Origin: Branchipolynoe longqiensis
Taxonomy: Eukaryota > Annelida > Polychaeta > Phyllodocida > Polynoidae
NCBI GenBank assembly: GCA_030323885.1
Contig: CM059189.1
Coordinates: forward strand, 44,573,015-44,637,014
DNA length: 64,000 bases
Direction: 5' to 3'
Part shown: positions 43,916-54,081 of the stretch, piece by piece
Numbering within the stretch: position 1 is the stretch's first letter
How the letters are laid out: each line of letters starts with the position of its first letter
Translations under genes and position numbers: made by a program
The notes under the pieces: model-generated
What the model was told of the DNA's origin: nothing
The model's input: the letters and a program-made list of their open reading frames with translations, nothing else
Databases searched by the model: none

Positions 43916-44425
43916 ACAGGAGGAAGAGGAGGCGGAGGAGCAGGAGCAGGAGGAGGAAGAGGAGGCGGAGGAGGAGGAAGAGGGGGGATGAGGGGAGGAG
44001 GAGGGAGGAGGAAGAGGGGGAGAGCATGAGGAGGAGAAAGGAGAAAGGAGAAAGGAGAAGGATAAGAAGGTTGAGGAGGAGGAAGAGGAGATGGAAGGGG
44101 AGGAGGAGATGGAGGGAGGAAGAGATGGAGGTAGGAAGAGATGGAGGGGGAGGAGATGGAAAAGGAGGAGGAGATGGAGGGAGAAAAGATGGAAGGGGAG
44201 GAGATGGAGGGGGATGAAATGGAAAAGGAGCAGGAGATGGAGGGAGGAAGAGATAGAGGAGGAGGAGATGGAGGGGGAGGAGATGGAAAAGGAGGAGGAG
44301 ATGGAGGGAGAAGAGATGGAAGGGGAGGAGATGGAGGGGGAGGCGATGGAAAAGGAGGAGATGGAGGGAGGACGAGATGGAGGAGGAGGAGGTGGAGGGG
44401 GGAGGAGGTGGCAGTGGATTTGATT
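43916..44425 (+). repeat. polypurine GGA/GATGGAG tract
   Basis: About 510 bp of nearly pure purine with GGAGATGGAGGGAGGA-type words, arising at the edge of a SINE tail. Glu/Gly/Arg-rich frames are artefacts. Confidence 0.9.
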
Positions 44426-44499
44426 GATTGGTTAATTGATTAGTGGTGGTGTAGCAGGAAGTAGAACAGAGTTGAATAGAGAAAGATCACCACTCACCA

Positions 44500-44704
44500 A
44501 GAACCAGCGTTGAGTGCGCGCGCACCAGCGCACCAGCCTACCAGCCCAATGCTCACAGCGCCCACTACCTAAGTGCAGATATGCGCCGCCCAACCACCCC
44601 GCACATCCCTGACCCACATTCTGCAGCTTACCTCCGGGCAAAAAGGAGACGCAGCTTTGCGTCGTTTTTAGTTCCACTCCATTCTGCACACGGTTCGCGC
44701 TCAG
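44500..44704 (+). promoter_or_regulatory. CpG-rich segment with a donor-like end, possible first exon
   Basis: GCGCGCGCACCAGCGCACCA and TATGCGCCGCCC are CG-rich. TTCTGCAG at 44620-44627 and CTCAGGTATGTG at 44700-44711 are an acceptor- and a donor-like pair enclosing about 77 nt. No TATA box is seen. Confidence 0.25.
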
Positions 44705-45486
44705 GTATGTGCGTGTGCGTGTGCGTGTGCGTGTGTGTGTTCATGCTGTGTGTATCTGTTTCTGAGGGCGCGAGCAGTCCGTGTGAATGTGTGCGTGTGA
44801 GTGAGACTGCGTCTGTGCGTGCGTGTTTGTGTGTGAGACTGTACATCTGCATGTGCATGCATGTTTGTGAGTGAGACTGTATGTCTGTGCGTGTGTACAT
44901 GCATGCATTTTTGTGTGTGAGACTGCGTCTGCATGTGCATGCATGTGCATGCATGTGCATGCATGTGTGCATGTTTGTGAGTGAGACTACGTGTGCGTGT
45001 GCGTACATGCATGTGTTTTTGTGTGTAACTCTGTGTATGTCTCCGTGTGCATGCATGTTTGTGAGTGAGACTATGCGTGTATGTGTGCATGTGTGTTTGC
45101 GTGTAAGACTATGTCTGCATGTGTGTGCATGCATGCGTGCATGTTTGTCAGTGATACTGTACATCTGTGTGTGCATGCATGCACGTGTGTTTGTGTGTAA
45201 GACTGTGTACCTCTGCGTGTATGTGCATGCATTCGTGTTTGTGAGTGAGACTGTATGTCTGTGTGTGTGCATGTTTGTATGTTTGTGTGTAAGATTGTGT
45301 ATGTCTGCGTGTGCATACATGCGTGCATGCATGTTTGTGAGTGAGACTGTGCATCTGCATGTGTGTGCAGGCATGTGTATTTGTGTGTACGACTATGTAT
45401 GTCTGCGTGTGCGTGTATTTGTGTGTGTGTGGGGGGTTTGTGAGTGACACTATGTCTGTGCATATGTGCATGCATGTGTGTTTGTG
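44705..45486 (+). repeat. degenerate TG/CATG-rich minisatellite
   Basis: Words GTGTGTGCATGCATG and TTTGTGAGTGAGACTGT recur irregularly every ~40-60 bp. Long Cys/Val- or His/Thr-rich frames on both strands result from this composition. Confidence 0.9.
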
Positions 45487-45635
45487 TGTGACCCCTTGCT
45501 GCTTATTGAAAGAGTAGCATATGAGGCGGCAGTGGGTTTCCTCCAAAGAAATATGTCAGATTGACGATATGTTTGACGTCCAATAGCCAATGATAAAAAT
45601 CAATGTGCTCTAGAAGCGGCGTTAAATAAAACAAA
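45487..45635 (+). mobile_element. SINE-L 3' half
   Basis: GACCCCTTGCTGCTTATTGA through AATGTGCTCTAGAAGCGGCG and AAATAAAAC. It starts exactly at the end of the TG-rich repeat. Confidence 0.8.
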
Positions 45636-45712
45636 CTTTTTTAGACAGATCGGGAAGGTGTGTGGGCAGATTTAAGTTAAATAATCAAATCACGTGTTGT
45701 GTGGGAAACCCA

Positions 45713-46248
45713 TTATGGGGCTGTCACACTATGACCTATGGCGTTAGCGTGTGCTGACGTATGGGGTTTTCGACCAATATGCCGTCATACGCCGTCATAG
45801 GTTACGCATAGGTTGGGCATAGGTTGGGCATACGGCGTATACGCTCTTCATACGCCGAGCCGCCGAGAAAGTTTTGTGCGTGTTCAAAATTGTCAGCGTA
45901 TGCCAGCGTATGCCTCATACGTTGCTCATACGCTAGGCATACGCCAGCATAGGTTACACATAGGTTAGGGGTAGGTCGACATAGGTTAGGCGTACGCTTG
46001 ACCTGTCAATCACAACCGTTACGCCACATCACAGAACGCCATGCATAGGTAAGGTTACTTACGCTTTGAATACGCGGCCATAGGCTAGGGGTAGGTTACG
46101 TATAGGTTATGTATAGGTTACGCATACACTTCAAAAGATCCCGCAGTGCAAAAAGGTGGGCTTACGACGACCTATAACGTTTTTCAAATTTTTGCGGTAA
46201 CTTACGCATACGCCACCGCCATAGGTCGTAGTGTGACAGCCCCATTAA
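45713..46248. mobile_element. TM element with CATAGGTTACGCATACG word
   Basis: Ends TTATGGGGCTGTCACACTAT and GTAGTGTGACAGCCCCATTA (then A), with TTAT/TTAA at the edges. The interior iterates CATAGGTT and CATACGC. The palindrome AGTTTTGTGCGTGTTCAAAA lies at 45868-45891, 31% from the left. Confidence 0.85.
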
Positions 46249-46534
46249 CTGCAGCTTCACTATCCATGAACTCATGAACTATTTATTTTTAAAAGGTCAC
46301 ACAAACAAAAGCAGGGTTACCAACACCGGCTGTCTCAACAAATTCCTAACTACGGCACCAGTATTGGTGGACTTGAAATATGCTGCATCATTGAAAGTGT
46401 GTTGCTGCTACACAGATCAAAACCAAAGCCGCCAGGATAAAGTGAATGTGATTTGGGAGTGGGGTTGGGGGTAGGTCAAAGGATAGCTTTCTCCAACAGA
46501 AAGCAGGCAACAGAATGCCACAGACTATCACAGC
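46249..46534. other. unassigned sequence
   Basis: No repeat or gene recognised. Confidence 0.35.
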
Positions 46535-47150
46535 GTTCTGTATCCTAGCAACATCTAAGGATATAACAAGATGGGTATTGACTTTTAACACTAACAGTGC
46601 ACACTCCGATTCATAGATAATTGATAGTGGTGCTGCCCTAGTGGGCGCCATGACCCAATATCCCACTGAGTCACATTATCCTGATTCTGAGCAAACCAAT
46701 CCTTTCCTCCATCCAGCAATGATGAGCACCAGTCTAGGTAATGACAAGTGTCAAGTTTATAAGTAATTGGTTTAACTCCATCGGGGCTCGGACCCACAAC
46801 CTCATGCATGGGGCCTAATCGGTAGAGCGTGCGGGAGTTCGGGAGTTTGGTTCCCGGTCGAGTCAACCCAATGACTTATCAAATTCATACTTGTCGCTTC
46901 CTAGCCTGGCGCTCGGCATTATTAGGATAGGGCAAGGACTGGTTAGCTCAGTGTCAGGATAATGTGACAGAATGGGATATCAGGTCATGGTGATGGCGGC
47001 CATATTTCCCAGTGGGGCAGCACTATAAAGTCGCCATGAGTGCAGACTGTCACAAGTCGGTACCTATCCTGATATGACCCTTAGATGTTGCCAGGATGTA
47101 AAACTCTAACAACCAACCATCTTGCATGGGGCGCAAGCGTTCTACCAATA
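46535..47150 (-). mobile_element. old SINE-E interrupted in its head
   Basis: A diverged minus-strand body (46535-46814) resumes after the inner copy at about 47133 (GCAAGCGTTCTACC). Confidence 0.7.
46815..47123 (+). mobile_element. SINE-E inserted head-to-head in another SINE-E
   Basis: GCATGGGGC lies at 46806-46814 and 47124-47132. The copy begins in the second-subtype head (CTAATCGGTAGAGCGTGCGG) and ends CAACCAACCATC. Confidence 0.8.
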
Positions 47151-47231
47151 TGGGTATTCTATGTTTGGCTGGTTCCTCAGCACGCCGAATCACAGCTCCA
47201 GCAGAAGTTGGGATTGGTACCACTCGCAGCC

Positions 47232-47765
47232 CTATTGAGGATTTGCGTGTGACGTAGCCATCACACTACTCCTGAATCGTGGTTGGATAGAAGCAGTTCC
47301 TTCTACTATCAAGTGTGTGTAAATAAAACAAAAATCATAAATCTATTCACTGCTATGATCTAATTCTGTTATTTAGAACCATGAATATTCACTGGAGCGT
47401 TGAAATAATGCTATTTAGAAGCATAACTTGCTCAATAAGTGAAATTCTTATCAAATTAAACACAAAATCCGAGTGAAAGTACAGCGAAAATGGCAATAAC
47501 GCTGCCGATGCGGCGGGGGCGGCGTTAATATCGCTTGGATTTTGGGTTTAATTTGAGACAAATTTCACTTATTGAGTAAGCTATGGTTCTAAATAACATT
47601 ATTTCAACCCCCGAGTGAATATTCATGGGTCTAAATAACATAATTAGATCGTAGTAGTGACTATTCACACATCCTTGATACTAAAGGGAACTGCTTCTAT
47701 CCAACCATGATGGCCGACTAGGCACTGGTCACGTGGTGCTAATCGTTTGACGCAAATCCTCAATA
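47232..47765. mobile_element. Family O long-hairpin MITE
   Basis: Outer ends ATTGAGGATTTGCGTGTGAC and GACGCAAATCCTCAATA are inverse. Inner arms GGTTGGATAGAAGCAGTTCC, TAATTCTGTTATTTAGA and AATTTCACTTATTGAG-type words pair with the other half, so nearly the whole 534 bp can fold as one imperfect hairpin. It abuts a family I element. Confidence 0.75.
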
Positions 47766-48272
47766 CAGTATAACCCCGTTAAACCAAACTTGAAGGGACT
47801 CTAGAAATTTGTTTGGATTAACTGATCATTGGTTTAACCGAGCTTTGACTTTGACTTTGACTTGGCTTTGGCAACAACCTTGGTGCATTATGAATGTAAT
47901 ATACAATGTGTGTGGACACTATGATTATTGTTTTTTATGCATATACAGTTTAACCCCATTAAACCAAGCTCGGTTAAATCAAACGATCGGTTAATCCAAA
48001 CTTTTTTCGGCTACCCATCAAAATACTACCATTTATCATATAAAAAAGTCTCAGATGACCTTAAAACGACATGAAAGTTTGGTTTAACTGTACCGGAAGT
48101 GGCCTGGGCCAACAATTTTGTTTGGATTAACCGATACTTTGGTTTAACCGACTTTGGTTTAACCAACTTTTTTTATATGATAAATGGTAGTATTTTGCCG
48201 GGCCACCGAAAAAAGTTTGGATTAACCGATCGTTTGGTTTAACCGAGTTTGGTTTAACGGGGTTGTACTGTA
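47764..48272. mobile_element. Family I element, compound copy
   Basis: Ends TACAGTATAACCCCGTTAAA and GGTTTAACGGGGTTGTACTG. As at 27131, an extra left end (ACAGTTTAACCCCATTAAAC) lies inside at about 47945. Confidence 0.8.
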
Positions 48273-48569
48273 CTTCATCATAGAACCTATGTTGCAAACT
48301 CACATTGCACAATCTACAACCATGTACCTCCTGATGACCAAACTTGGGAGGATTAATCCCTACATTTGTTTTGAATGTAAATTGCAGTGAAATTGTCGTA
48401 GGAAATATTTTACATAAAATAAAATACCACTTCCTGTATCACAGTGTGTGTGTTTTCACCACCTCCTCTACCTTCCGTCATGTAAGCTATAGTTGTGACC
48501 CAGTGTGCTGGGTCTTACCCTCAGTTCTTCCTGAAGGATCAGCGGAACTATTGGGTCATTCTATCCAGC
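48273..48569. other. unassigned sequence
   Basis: The part near 48498-48535 (CAGTTCTTCCTGAAGGATC) is similar to 41060-41100 on the other strand. No gene call. Confidence 0.35.
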
Positions 48570-48895
48570 CATACAATGTAGCCTTTTTTAAACAATTTTT
48601 TTTAATTGAGGCTCTATTTATACTGGCCATAGCATATAAGCCCGGGTACCCAGGCTTGTTTTCAATGCTGGCCAGTTGTAGTGTTGGTGTTATCTTACTA
48701 CACAGTAGCTGCTGATAAGTAATTTGATTGCCTGCATTTTAGTAGCAGATAGATAATTGGTTGGTATGGTTAGTAGCCTATGTTAGTTTTTTTTTTGATT
48801 TTCTTGTCATATATGTATTTTATTTTGTTCTACTCTTATTACTAGACTAGCCTACTCCTATTTAGATATCATAGGCTTGTACGTAGCTGTGTGGT
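48570..48895 (+). repeat. dispersed repeat U, copy 1
   Basis: Shares GGGTACCCAGGCTTGTTTTC, CAGTAGCTGCTGATAAGT and TAGTAGCCTATGTTAG with 55990-56370 in the same orientation. Unclassified; perhaps the 3' part of a retroelement. Confidence 0.75.
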
Positions 48896-49147
48896 GTGTT
48901 ATCTGGCTACTTTTGGCATGGTTACCTTCCAATAGGCGGCCTTCAAAAATAAATTCCAAAATAGCATCAGCCTGAAAACTTTAAGCACGAATAACATGTG
49001 CCTCTGATATAACTTTTGAAATCTGATCCAGAAAGTGCATGAGCATCAGTAAATTTGTGACTGCTGTGGAGAGGGGCTTTTGAAATAATGTTTCGCTTGG
49101 AACCATTGGCGTAAATGACAAAGTATGATCGGTTAGAGAGGTTTTAC
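48896..49147. other. unassigned, ending in a pogo/Tigger-like right end
   Basis: GATCGGTTAGAGAGGTTTTAC at the right side is a family J end fragment; the rest is unassigned. Confidence 0.4.
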
Positions 49148-49227
49148 GCAACTCTCACAGCAGAGAGCTAAATGGAGAGCGGCAGTCAAGTAATGAAAGC
49201 AGTCTTTGTCGCATCGCGACCGACAGC

Positions 49228-49264
<37 letters not shown>
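49148..49264 (+). mobile_element. LINE 3' end, 117 bp, with (ATG)n tail
   Basis: GCAACTCTCACAGCAGAGAG to GCGACCGACAGC, followed by 12 ATG/TGA units. It matches the 3' end of the minus-strand LINE at 34723. The coding portion is only the last ~17 codons. Confidence 0.8.
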
Positions 49265-49544
49265 CTATATATATATTCATCCCAATTAACAGCAGAAACT
49301 CAAATCTATCAGACTTTGCAACTCTAAATTAATATATTCAAGCAAGACTTGCTATTATTACCAATTAGTTAGAAGAGCACTTTATGAAAATTAAAATACA
49401 GATTACAATTCCACTATGGAAATTACCGCATGTCACTTGTCAATTTGGACAGTCAATTATTACACACATTTTTTGTTGTTGGTACATAAGTTGATTAAGC
49501 AGGGGAAATTTCAATCGTGGACAATTGGTCTGCCTCATTCCACT
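49265..49544. other. unassigned, with family A and SINE-K scraps
   Basis: AATCTATCAGACTTTGCAAC near 49300 resembles a decayed family A end; 49485-49544 resembles the SINE-K 3' end inverted. Confidence 0.35.
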
Positions 49545-49710
49545 GCTCCTTGCCCTATCCTAGTAGTGCCAAGTGCCAGGCGAGGTAGTGACAAGTATCA
49601 ATTTTTAAGTCATTAGTTTGACTCAGCCAGAGTTCGAACCCGCTAGTTCGAATCCCACGACCTACCAGAACGAGAGGCGGACAATCAACTCATTCGGCCA
49701 TCGCGTCGAA
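49545..49710 (-). mobile_element. SINE-E head half
   Basis: Head and proximal body only. The head carries a duplicated GTTCGAA segment (TTCGAACCCGCTAGTTCGAA) seen also at 22520 and 28180. Confidence 0.75.
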
Positions 49711-49903
49711 TTCCTGTTGGCTCTTGGTTCTGTTGGCTCTTGAGTAAATGCGTCAGTATTAATCGTGTCAAACTTGCCATGTGATCCTTGTATATACAGG
49801 CTGGTTGGCCGGCACACAGACACACCTGTCGGAATGACATTGTTGTAATTGTCAATTTATGGAACAAAGGTGCATAATTGTATTAACATATGGAGGGCAT
49901 TAA
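49711..49903. other. unassigned spacer
   Basis: A CTGTTGGCTCTTG word is duplicated near 49715-49742. Nothing else is seen. Confidence 0.35.
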
Positions 49904-50615
49904 CTAATGGTGCTGTCACATTACGACACATCGCGCAAATGTACGTCAACGTATGTGATTTTTTGCCGCTACATCGGGATACGTCGTTATGCATTACGTG
50001 TGCATTAGGCGCTGGTTGGTATACATCAATGTATGTTGACGTTCGTCGAGATATGGCATCGCACATCAGGGGATCAGCAAAGTTCTGTGCATGCACAAAA
50101 CCTTTTACGTACGACAAAGTTTCACAACGTGTGGATTTTACGTCCGCCGTACGTTACGTATGCTTTAGGCATATGTCAATATACATTAGACGTACGTTAG
50201 TCAAACGTTGTTCACTAGGTTGCACTACATTGACCTACTTTAAAGGCAGTGGGAACGTACAGTCCGCATACTGACAACATATGGATAACGTATGCCTAAC
50301 GTACGTCTAACATACATTTAGCATTTCTCCAGCGTGTCTTGACATATGTAACGTATGACGCGTAGTTCTGGCGATCGAATAATGTATATAACGTTCACTG
50401 GCATTCTGTGAAAGTACCGTGAGCGTAATTCGAGCATTTTTCGTCATACGTTAGCCATACGTTGGTCATACATTGGCCATACCCTGTGTATACGGTATGT
50501 ATATGTCCAACTTTGCCCCACATGCCGACAAGTTTGACGCTTCTCGACATAAAAAAGTTATTTTACGCGTTGGCGGCGTGCTTGCGAGATGCATCGCAAT
50601 GTGACAGGGCCATAA
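49904..50615. mobile_element. TM element with CATACGTTAG word
   Basis: Ends TAATGGTGCTGTCACATTAC and GCAATGTGACAGGGCCATAA. The palindrome AAGTTCTGTGCATGCACAAA lies near 50080-50108, 26% from the left. The 141-codon plus-strand frame is word repeat, not a gene. Confidence 0.8.
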
Positions 50616-50869
50616 GCCACTGGGCGACACAAACTGGCCATGTGGTTTGGGTTTTAGGACGAGGGGAGGCGGTTAGACTTGGAACCACGGGTCTGTCACA
50701 GCACTATTGTGTTCAGTTGGTTTTAATTACGATGGCGCCTTCTCTGGCAATCACTTCGCACAACAAATAAAGTTTTGACAGCTCGGGACTTGAACATTGC
50801 AGGATACATGGAGTATAGCAATATATATAAATGTAAAGCAAGCATACACATCACAGACACATGTCGGTG
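50616..50869. other. unassigned sequence
   Basis: No repeat family or gene recognised. Confidence 0.35.
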
Positions 50870-51345
50870 GAGAAGGGGATGGAGGGCGGGAGGGAGGAAA
50901 GGTGGTGCGAGGGAGAGGAACAGGGAGAGAGGGAGAGGGAGAGGGAAAGAGGAAGAGGAAGAACGAGCTAAGGACAGGAAGAAAGGGGGAGAGGGAGGGA
51001 AAGGGGAGGAGTGCTGGGGGAAGGATGGGGCGAGGGAGAGGGGCAGGGAGAGAGGGAGAGGGAGACGGGGAGAGGGAAAGATGAAGAGGAAGAACGAGCG
51101 AAGGACAGGAAGAAAGGGGGAGAGGGGAGGGGACAGTTAGGGAGAGGGAGGGAGATGGAGGAAAAGAGAAAGGGAGGAAGAGGGGGAGGTAGAGAGGAAG
51201 AGGGAAGGGGAGGGAGAGGGAGGTGATAGAGGAAGAGGGAGAGGTGGATAGGAAGAGGGAAAGGGAGGGAGGGGAAGGAGGGAAGAAAGGGGGAGGGGAA
51301 GAAGGATGGAGGGAAGGAGGGTGTAAGGGAAGGGAGAGTGGGTGA
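50870..51345 (+). repeat. polypurine GGGAGA tract
   Basis: GAGGGAGAGGGAGAGGGAAA-type sequence over ~475 bp, purine on the plus strand, with an internal duplicated block (GGACAGGAAGAAAGGGGGAG). Confidence 0.9.
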
Positions 51346-51418
51346 TTGCACGAAGGAGTGGTTGGATAAGTGATTAATTGCATGAGTGATATATTGTGTG
51401 ATTGTGTGAGTGAATGAG

Positions 51419-51752
51419 GTTGGCTGGTTATTGGAGTTTTACATCCTAGCAACATCTAAAGTCATGTCAGGACGGGTACCAACTTGTGAGAGTGCGCACT
51501 CATGACGACTTTATAGTGCTGCCCAACTGGGAGACCAGGCCACCAGCACAATGACTTGATATCCCACTCAGTCACATTATCCTTGTACTGAGCCAACCAG
51601 TCCTTGCCCTATCCTACTAATGCCGAGTGCCTGGTTAGGAAGAGACAAGTATAAATTTGGTAAGTCATTGGTTTGACTCGACCGGGAATTGAACTCCCGA
51701 CCTTCCGCACGGGAGGTCTGCGCTCTACCGATTCAGCAACCATGTCCGGTAT
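51419..51752 (-). mobile_element. SINE-E, full-length, 10-bp duplication
   Basis: AGTGAATGAG lies at 51409-51418 and 51753-51762. Second head subtype. Confidence 0.88.
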
Positions 51753-51915
51753 AGTGAATGAGTGAGTGAGTGAGTGAATGAGTGAATGAATGAGTGAGTG
51801 AATGAGTGAGTGAATGAGTGAGTGGATGAGTGAGTGAACGCGTGAGTGAATGAGTGAGTGAATGAGTGAGTGAATGAGTGAATGAATGAGTGAGTGAATG
51901 AGTGAGTGAATAAGG
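51753..51915. repeat. TGAG/TGAA tetranucleotide microsatellite
   Basis: GAGTGAGTGAATGAGTGAAT units starting exactly in the right target duplication of the adjacent SINE-E. Confidence 0.9.
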
Positions 51916-51969
51916 GAGTTGTTACGGAAGGTGGCATGGGGAGGGAGGGATTCCCATTGGGACAATATC

Positions 51970-52116
51970 ACCTCAAAGCAAAGAGAAGAAACCTCCACCA
52001 ACCATGACGTGTACGGGGTGGGTGGAAGGGGGGGAGGGGGTGCTGGTAGGTGGTAGGTAGATGTACCAATGACATCAATTTCAATATGCACTTATTCATA
52101 GTAATCCAAGTTCTCA
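51970..52116. repeat. direct duplication, left copy
   Basis: CCTCAAAGCAAAGAGAAGAA to ATAGTAATCCAAGTTCTC. It recurs at 52463 with a few substitutions. Confidence 0.85.
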
Positions 52117-52119
52117 TTA

Positions 52120-52462
52120 CCAGACTGAGTGGCTGAATGAGTTGAGCGTCCGTCTCCCGTTTTGGTAGATCGTGGGATTCGAACTAATGGGTTTGAACCC
52201 TGGTCGAGTCAAACCAATGACTAAATTGATACTTGTCACTTCCTAGCAGGTGCACGGCATGTTTACGATAGGGCCAGGACTGGTTAGCTCAGTGTCAGGA
52301 TAATGTGACTGAGTGGGATATTGGGTCATACTGCCAGCGGTCTGATTTCCCAGTGGGGAAGCACTATAAAGTCACCATATGTGTGCACTGTTACAAATCG
52401 GTGCCCGTTCTGATATGACCTTAGATGTTGACAGGACGTAAAACTCCAACAACCAACCAACC
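52120..52462 (+). mobile_element. SINE-E between two direct repeats
   Basis: Full-length with a duplicated-GTTTGAA head. The flanks are the ~140-bp duplicated segment, too long to be a target duplication. Confidence 0.82.
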
Positions 52463-52603
52463 TCAAAGCAAAGGGAAGAAACCTCCACCAACCACGACGT
52501 GTACGGGGGAGGGGGGAAGGGAGGTGCTGGTTGGTTGGTAGGTAAGTTTACCAATGACATCAATTTCAATATGCACTTATTCATAGTAATCCAAGTTCTC
52601 CTT
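52463..52603. repeat. direct duplication, right copy
   Basis: Second copy of 51970-52116, offset about 492 bp. Confidence 0.85.
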
Positions 52604-52683
52604 GTTAGTGTTACGATCTCGGCTCACCACACACCGACTTTTCTCCGAATAACAGTCTGGCGAATTGCTAAAAGTAACCGACA

Positions 52684-53398
52684 TTAAAATTGCATAGTCC
52701 GATGGTTTTGTGTTTCTAACATTTTTCTGAGATAAATATATTATATTGATTGCTAGAATCTACCTTACTTTAGTTTGACGTGACTTTTATTTTAAATCAT
52801 TAAAGCAGCTGTCACACCTCACCGGATTGGGGGAAACGGACAGAAACCGAACAAAGTCTGGTTTGTGTCCGTACAAGTTTTAAACATGCACAAAACGAGG
52901 AACGCATGCCGCCTGATTGACATCTATGGTTCTTGTCCGTTTTGAGTTTGTTTCGTCTGTTGGCTATCCATTCATGTCTGGTTCATATCCGTTTCATGTC
53001 CGTTTCATGTCCATTTCATGTCTGTTTCATGTCCATTCATCCAGCGGCCATTGACCGATAGCGCAACATTTTGACACATTTTAATACATTTTGATACTTA
53101 TCACCGCCAGACTAGACAATTATCTCCATTGCTCAATCGTTGCGAGGTGTGACAGCCACTTAAGTTTTGAGATATTTGAAGTGCAAACATGTCAAATTAG
53201 TTTTGGCAAGCACGCCAAATGTCTGACACCACAGGCTTCTGCAGTAACAGGTTCTATTAAATTGACTCAATATTCCCTTATATTTAGCACCAAATGCTTA
53301 ATAAGTGCATCAGTATCAAAGTTAGATATGTAGAATCAAATCTAGATAATTGTTTTGGTTTTGAAAGTTTGATGCTTCATCGGACTATGCAGCTTTAA
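52684..53398. mobile_element. Family A MITE interrupted by TM-C
   Basis: TTAA at 52684-52687 and 53395-53398. The interior is split cleanly at AAATCATTAA / TTAAGTTTTGAG. Confidence 0.9.
52800..53163. mobile_element. TM-C element with intact TTAA target duplication
   Basis: TTAA lies at 52800-52803 and 53160-53163. Ends AGCAGCTGTCACACCTCACC and GGTGTGACAGCCAC. Iterated TTTCATGTCCGTT word; palindrome AGTTTTAAACATGCACAAAA at 52875-52896. Confidence 0.92.
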
Positions 53399-53711
53399 GT
53401 ATGCATCCTGGTGTTACTTTATTTCACCAATAAAAGCAATTTCATAAAGCCACATAAAAAAACAACTTGCTTAGAGTCCACCCATTTTAATTTTTCCAGG
53501 TCAGGCAGGAGGTTTTTATTTTAATGTTGTATTGTGTATGTAGAATGGCAGTGTACAGGAAGACAAAAACTAACCATGGTATTCATGGTCAGAAGGCATG
53601 ATAGGAAGGTAGAGAAGACCATAGACACTTTCTAGCCAGAAATTGAACAAGAAAACATTAAAATGACTATAAAATTGTCAGGGTGAAGTTTGTCAGTCAT
53701 TGCACAATCAT
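53399..53711. other. unassigned sequence
   Basis: A/T-rich unique sequence with no recognised signal. Confidence 0.35.
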
Positions 53712-53725
53712 TGTAATGGGTGGGA

Positions 53726-54067
53726 GGACCAGACGGGATGGCCGAATGAGTTAGAGCATCCGTCTCCCATGCTGGTAGATCGTAGGGTCGTGGGTTCGAG
53801 TCCCGGTCGAGTCAAACCAATGACTTTAAAATTGATACTTGTCGCTTCCTAGCCAGGCGCTTGGCATTATTAGGATAGGGCAAGGGCTGGTGTGCTCAGT
53901 GTCAGGATAATGTGAGTGAGTGGGATACCAGGTCATGGCGCTGGCGGCCTGGTTTCCCAGTGGGACAGCACTATAAAGTCGCCATGAGTGCGCACTGTCA
54001 CAAGTCGGTACCCGTCCTGATATTACCGTAGATGTTGCTAGGACGTAAAACAACAACAAACAAACAA
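53726..54067 (+). mobile_element. SINE-E, full-length, 14-bp perfect duplication
   Basis: TGTAATGGGTGGGA lies at 53712-53725 and 54068-54081. The head GACGGGATGGCCGAATGAGT and B-box region GGGTTCGAGTCCCGG are intact, with a CAA/CAAA tail. Probably among the youngest copies here. Confidence 0.93.
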
Positions 54068-54081
54068 TGTAATGGGTGGGA

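Noticed and set aside
44628..45546. His/Thr- and Cys/Val-rich ORFs on both strands
   Set aside because: They translate a TG/CATG-rich minisatellite.
50751..51455. 234-codon Pro/Ser/Leu-rich minus-strand ORF
   Set aside because: Polypyrimidine side of a purine tract, continuing into a SINE tail.
53826..54059. Recurrent small ORFs containing VLATSKVISGRVPTCDSAHS
   Set aside because: The same peptide recurs in about fifteen places because it is the antisense reading of SINE-E; it is not a gene family.
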